A program made the translations under genes and the position numbers. Source: Astropecten irregularis (taxonomy: Eukaryota > Echinodermata > Asteroidea > Paxillosida > Astropectinidae). Taken from it: a DNA stretch of 64,000 nucleotides. The notes beneath the pieces were generated by a model. It had not been told where the DNA came from. It ran no database searches and worked only from the letters and a program-made list of their open reading frames with translations. Below are positions 63,847 to 64,000 of this stretch, piece after piece (within the stretch, counting starts at the first letter, position 1; every line of letters begins with the position of its first letter). The stretch covers positions 5,890,001 through 5,954,000 of the forward strand of contig OZ020258.1 in the NCBI GenBank assembly GCA_963971285.1. The letters run 5' to 3'.

Positions 63847-64000
63847 CTGATGACAGAAAATAGAGGAGATACAAAAATAATATCAACGGAGATACTGACT
63901 GAGATTTTGACAAGTACAACATCAAAAGGAGACCTATCGTTATAACAGATTGAATTAAAATCAGTTACCTCAAAGGGGCTAAGCAGATGAGACACAAACG

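Noticed and set aside
63969-64000. Possible edge exon at the right end (minus-strand FVSHLLSPFE before a GTAACTG donor).
   Set aside because: It falls where E11 of a preceding cassette would be expected and is open in phase 0, but the residues do not resemble any E11 end (Lys/Glu-rich in other units), and only 32 bases are visible.

Overview
The window is eukaryotic DNA and lies entirely inside one giant minus-strand gene. About 20.5 kb of coding sequence is spread over at least 90 short exons separated by small to medium introns. Neither end of the gene is here: there is no start codon context, promoter, stop codon or polyA site that I can support. The organism is probably a marine invertebrate deuterostome, with an echinoderm (sea star type) as my best guess. 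That guess rests on the spectrin-repeat protein and on intronic foldback elements (GGGGTCGATTTCACG, GGGCCTGTTTGTTTC and GGGGCCAATTTCAT families) of a style I associate with echinoderm genomes. It is an inference, not proof.

The gene encodes a cytoskeletal rod protein made of spectrin-like triple-helical repeats. The repeats are organised in a higher-order cassette of 11 exons (named E1 to E11 here, in gene order). The canonical coding lengths are 147, 426, 321, 115, 218, 318, 167, 160, 220 (variable), 233 and 234 nt, which sum to 2559 nt or 853 codons. Each cassette carries seven spectrin-like repeats, counted as seven helix-A Trp motifs and seven helix-C RY/NW motifs. Eight complete cassettes, U1 to U8, run from right to left: U1 55596-63846, U2 50396-55483, U3 43759-50288, U4 33675-43493, U5 26725-32860, U6 14460-26255, U7 7567-13989 and U8 476-6992. 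The first exon of a ninth cassette is at 28-174. Together they give about 6850 residues and at least 56 spectrin-like repeats in frame. Exon lengths and intron phases are almost frozen between cassettes. Only the E9 linker exon varies freely (about 193-250 nt).

Against that regular background there are clean exceptions. Introns are missing at four junctions. E6 is split by an intron at three different positions in three cassettes, and E2 at two different positions in two cassettes. One splice boundary has slid by exactly 30 nt. U6 has one or two extra in-frame mini-exons inside its largest intron. The cassettes are therefore a set of internal paralogues that record intron gain, loss and sliding.

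The introns hold many short interspersed repeats: two tRNA-derived SINE families, about ten foldback/MITE-like families (some nested), a retroelement tail family with a GATCC/GGATC hairpin, a decayed LINE-like C-terminus, a 140-bp minisatellite that appears to derive from an adjacent exon edge, and a MITE that carries a fragment of an E3 exon of this same gene. I found no second protein-coding gene, no convincing functional tRNA or rRNA gene, and no CRISPR array.

The family cannot be settled from this internal segment. A spectraplakin (MACF1/dystonin/Shot) or a nesprin/MSP-300/ANC-1-type nuclear anchor are the leading options. The missing ends (CH domains, plakin, GAR or KASH) would decide.
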